A program made the position numbers and the translations under genes. A stretch of 40,381 bases of DNA from Bacteroidales bacterium (GTDB lineage Bacteria; Bacteroidota; Bacteroidia; Bacteroidales; UBA932). The stretch covers positions 1-40,381 of the forward strand of contig JAKSKH010000021.1 in the NCBI GenBank assembly GCA_024401855.1, read 5' to 3'. The notes beneath the pieces are model-generated. The model had not been told where the DNA came from, searched no databases, and worked only from the letters and a program-made list of their open reading frames with translations. Position 1 is the first letter of the stretch. Each line of letters opens with the position of its first letter. Shown piece by piece: positions 39,919-40,381 of the stretch.

Positions 39919-40301
39919 AATCCCTCCCCCTCATATATGCATCTGGTCATAGACCGCAAGAATTGTTGACAAATCTAATAGAATTATTCTGATTAGGAAA
40001 GGCCTTGCAGACAAATTGCAGAGTAAAAACTTTAAGAGTATCCCACTTCTACTGAGGCCCTCTGTAGCGCTTCAGCTGACAAAGATAATCCATATAACGC
40101 ATTGCAGGCTATACCATCGTCAACTGAAAAATTTTTACTTGCAGCGCCCTGCCCCAACAGTAGGGAATGACATCAAACGGTTATTTGACGGGGCTAAGGG
40201 TGGCACTAAAAAACGAAACGACAACGAAACATTTTTGAAATCTATTACTTTTTAACGCCTTTTAATACCGAAATTTATTGATTATAAGGCATTTAACAGA
40301 A
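39919..40301. other. Gap of about 380 bases with no gene seen
   Basis: The region is AT-rich with a few short repeats. GCCTTTTAAT (40258-40267) and ATTATAAGGC (40281-40290) form an imperfect inverted pair before the tRNA terminator. A 79-codon open frame (40016-40255) has no family likeness and no start signal. I see no integrase or attachment site, although gaps next to tRNA genes are common insertion points. Confidence 0.35.
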
Positions 40302-40325
40302 ATGGGAAGCTCAAAAGCTTCCCAT
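40302..40325 (-). terminator. Terminator downstream of the tRNA-Met gene
   Basis: ATGGGAAGCT (40302-40311) and AGCTTCCCAT (40316-40325) form a perfect 10-base stem with a four-base loop. It starts three bases after the tRNA 3' end, and on the minus strand is followed by TTCTGTT, a modest T-rich tract. Confidence 0.6.
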
Positions 40326-40328
40326 CCG

Positions 40329-40381
40329 TGGTCCCTGTAGGGCATGATCCTACGACTCCCTGATTATGAGTCAGGTGCTCT
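40329..40381 (-). tRNA. tRNA-Met (anticodon CAT), 3' part; 5' end outside the window
   Basis: Read on the minus strand: anticodon stem CCTGA (40371-40375) and TCAGG (40359-40363) around the loop CTCATAA with anticodon CAT (40366-40368); five-base variable loop; T stem GTAGG (40349-40353) and CCTAC (40337-40341); acceptor AGGGACC (40330-40336) and discriminator A. CCA is not encoded. The acceptor partner and D arm lie beyond the right edge. The T loop reads ATCATGC, not the usual TTCRANY. Anticodon CAT could also belong to tRNA-Ile (lysidine) or initiator tRNA; the missing D arm and 5' end leave this open. Confidence 0.82.

Noticed and set aside
40016-40255. 79-codon plus-strand open frame next to the tRNA gene
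   Set aside because: No likeness to integrases or other proteins, no ribosome binding site, low-complexity Lys/Arg-rich translation.
1-40381. CRISPR arrays, insertion sequences, rRNA genes and SusC/SusD pairs
   Set aside because: I looked for regular direct repeats with spacers, IS-type transposases with terminal repeats, rRNA-like stretches and TonB-dependent receptor/SusD-like genes and saw none; the only transposase-like gene is the HUH protein at 39019.

Overview
The window looks like a chromosomal segment of a Bacteroidota bacterium, most likely Bacteroidales; I cannot name the genus. The evidence is: -7 boxes of the TAnnTTTG type upstream of many genes, few strong Shine-Dalgarno sequences, many lipoproteins with short lipoboxes, families typical of the group (DUF4252, DUF6249, GH92, GH29, sialate O-acetylesterase, PmoA-like/Gfo-Idh-MocA fusion) and three ECF sigma operons. 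No SusC/SusD pair is present, so the glycosidases here are not in a classical polysaccharide utilization locus.

Layout. 1-4324: start of an XRE-type regulator with its own operators, then a lipoprotein plus a Cys-rich zinc-ribbon membrane protein (minus strand), diverging from a compact, probably inactive PP2C-like protein, a YwqG/DUF1963 protein and an unknown protein. 4339-11878: a secreted glycosidase-like TIM-barrel protein, diverging from a four-gene operon of two lipoproteins, a Tat-exported Gfo/Idh/MocA oxidoreductase and a PmoA-like/oxidoreductase fusion lipoprotein. 11884-17771: a strong hairpin, then a minus-strand operon (outer membrane barrel, phosphoesterase lipoprotein, M28 peptidase, M24 aminopeptidase, FabG, ComF) read from a near-consensus promoter. 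17794-19839: a small lipoprotein and a large secreted metallophosphoesterase. 19895-25818: a DUF4252 / ECF sigma / anti-sigma / DUF4252 unit, then GH29 fucosidase / oxidoreductase / barrel / two chromate-transporter half genes with 1-4 base overlaps. 25824-26883: a second ECF sigma operon. 27027-33977: an alanine/glycine symporter, a sialate O-acetylesterase, a phosphoesterase lipoprotein and a propeller protein with an OmpA-like tail. 34069-36405: a GH92 mannosidase lipoprotein.

36406-40381 is an eroded accessory area: a decayed AAA ATPase (DUF4143 type), a third ECF sigma operon with a recognisable ECF-type promoter, a decayed BlaI/MecI-type repressor whose promoter is still visible, a single-copy HUH (REP-associated tyrosine transposase-like) gene, and the 3' part of a tRNA-Met gene with its terminator at the right edge.

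Common themes are export of hydrolases and oxidoreductases acting on host-type or plant glycans (fucose, mannose, acetylated sialic acid, possibly oxidised glycosides) and envelope signalling by three separate ECF sigma units. The points I find least explained by known annotation are the paired TAACA-N4-TGTTA elements shared by two loci, the DUF4252-sigma-anti-sigma-DUF4252 unit with nested overlaps, the metal-ligand-poor PP2C beside a 12-motif zinc-ribbon membrane protein, and the solitary HUH protein with a C-terminal helical domain.
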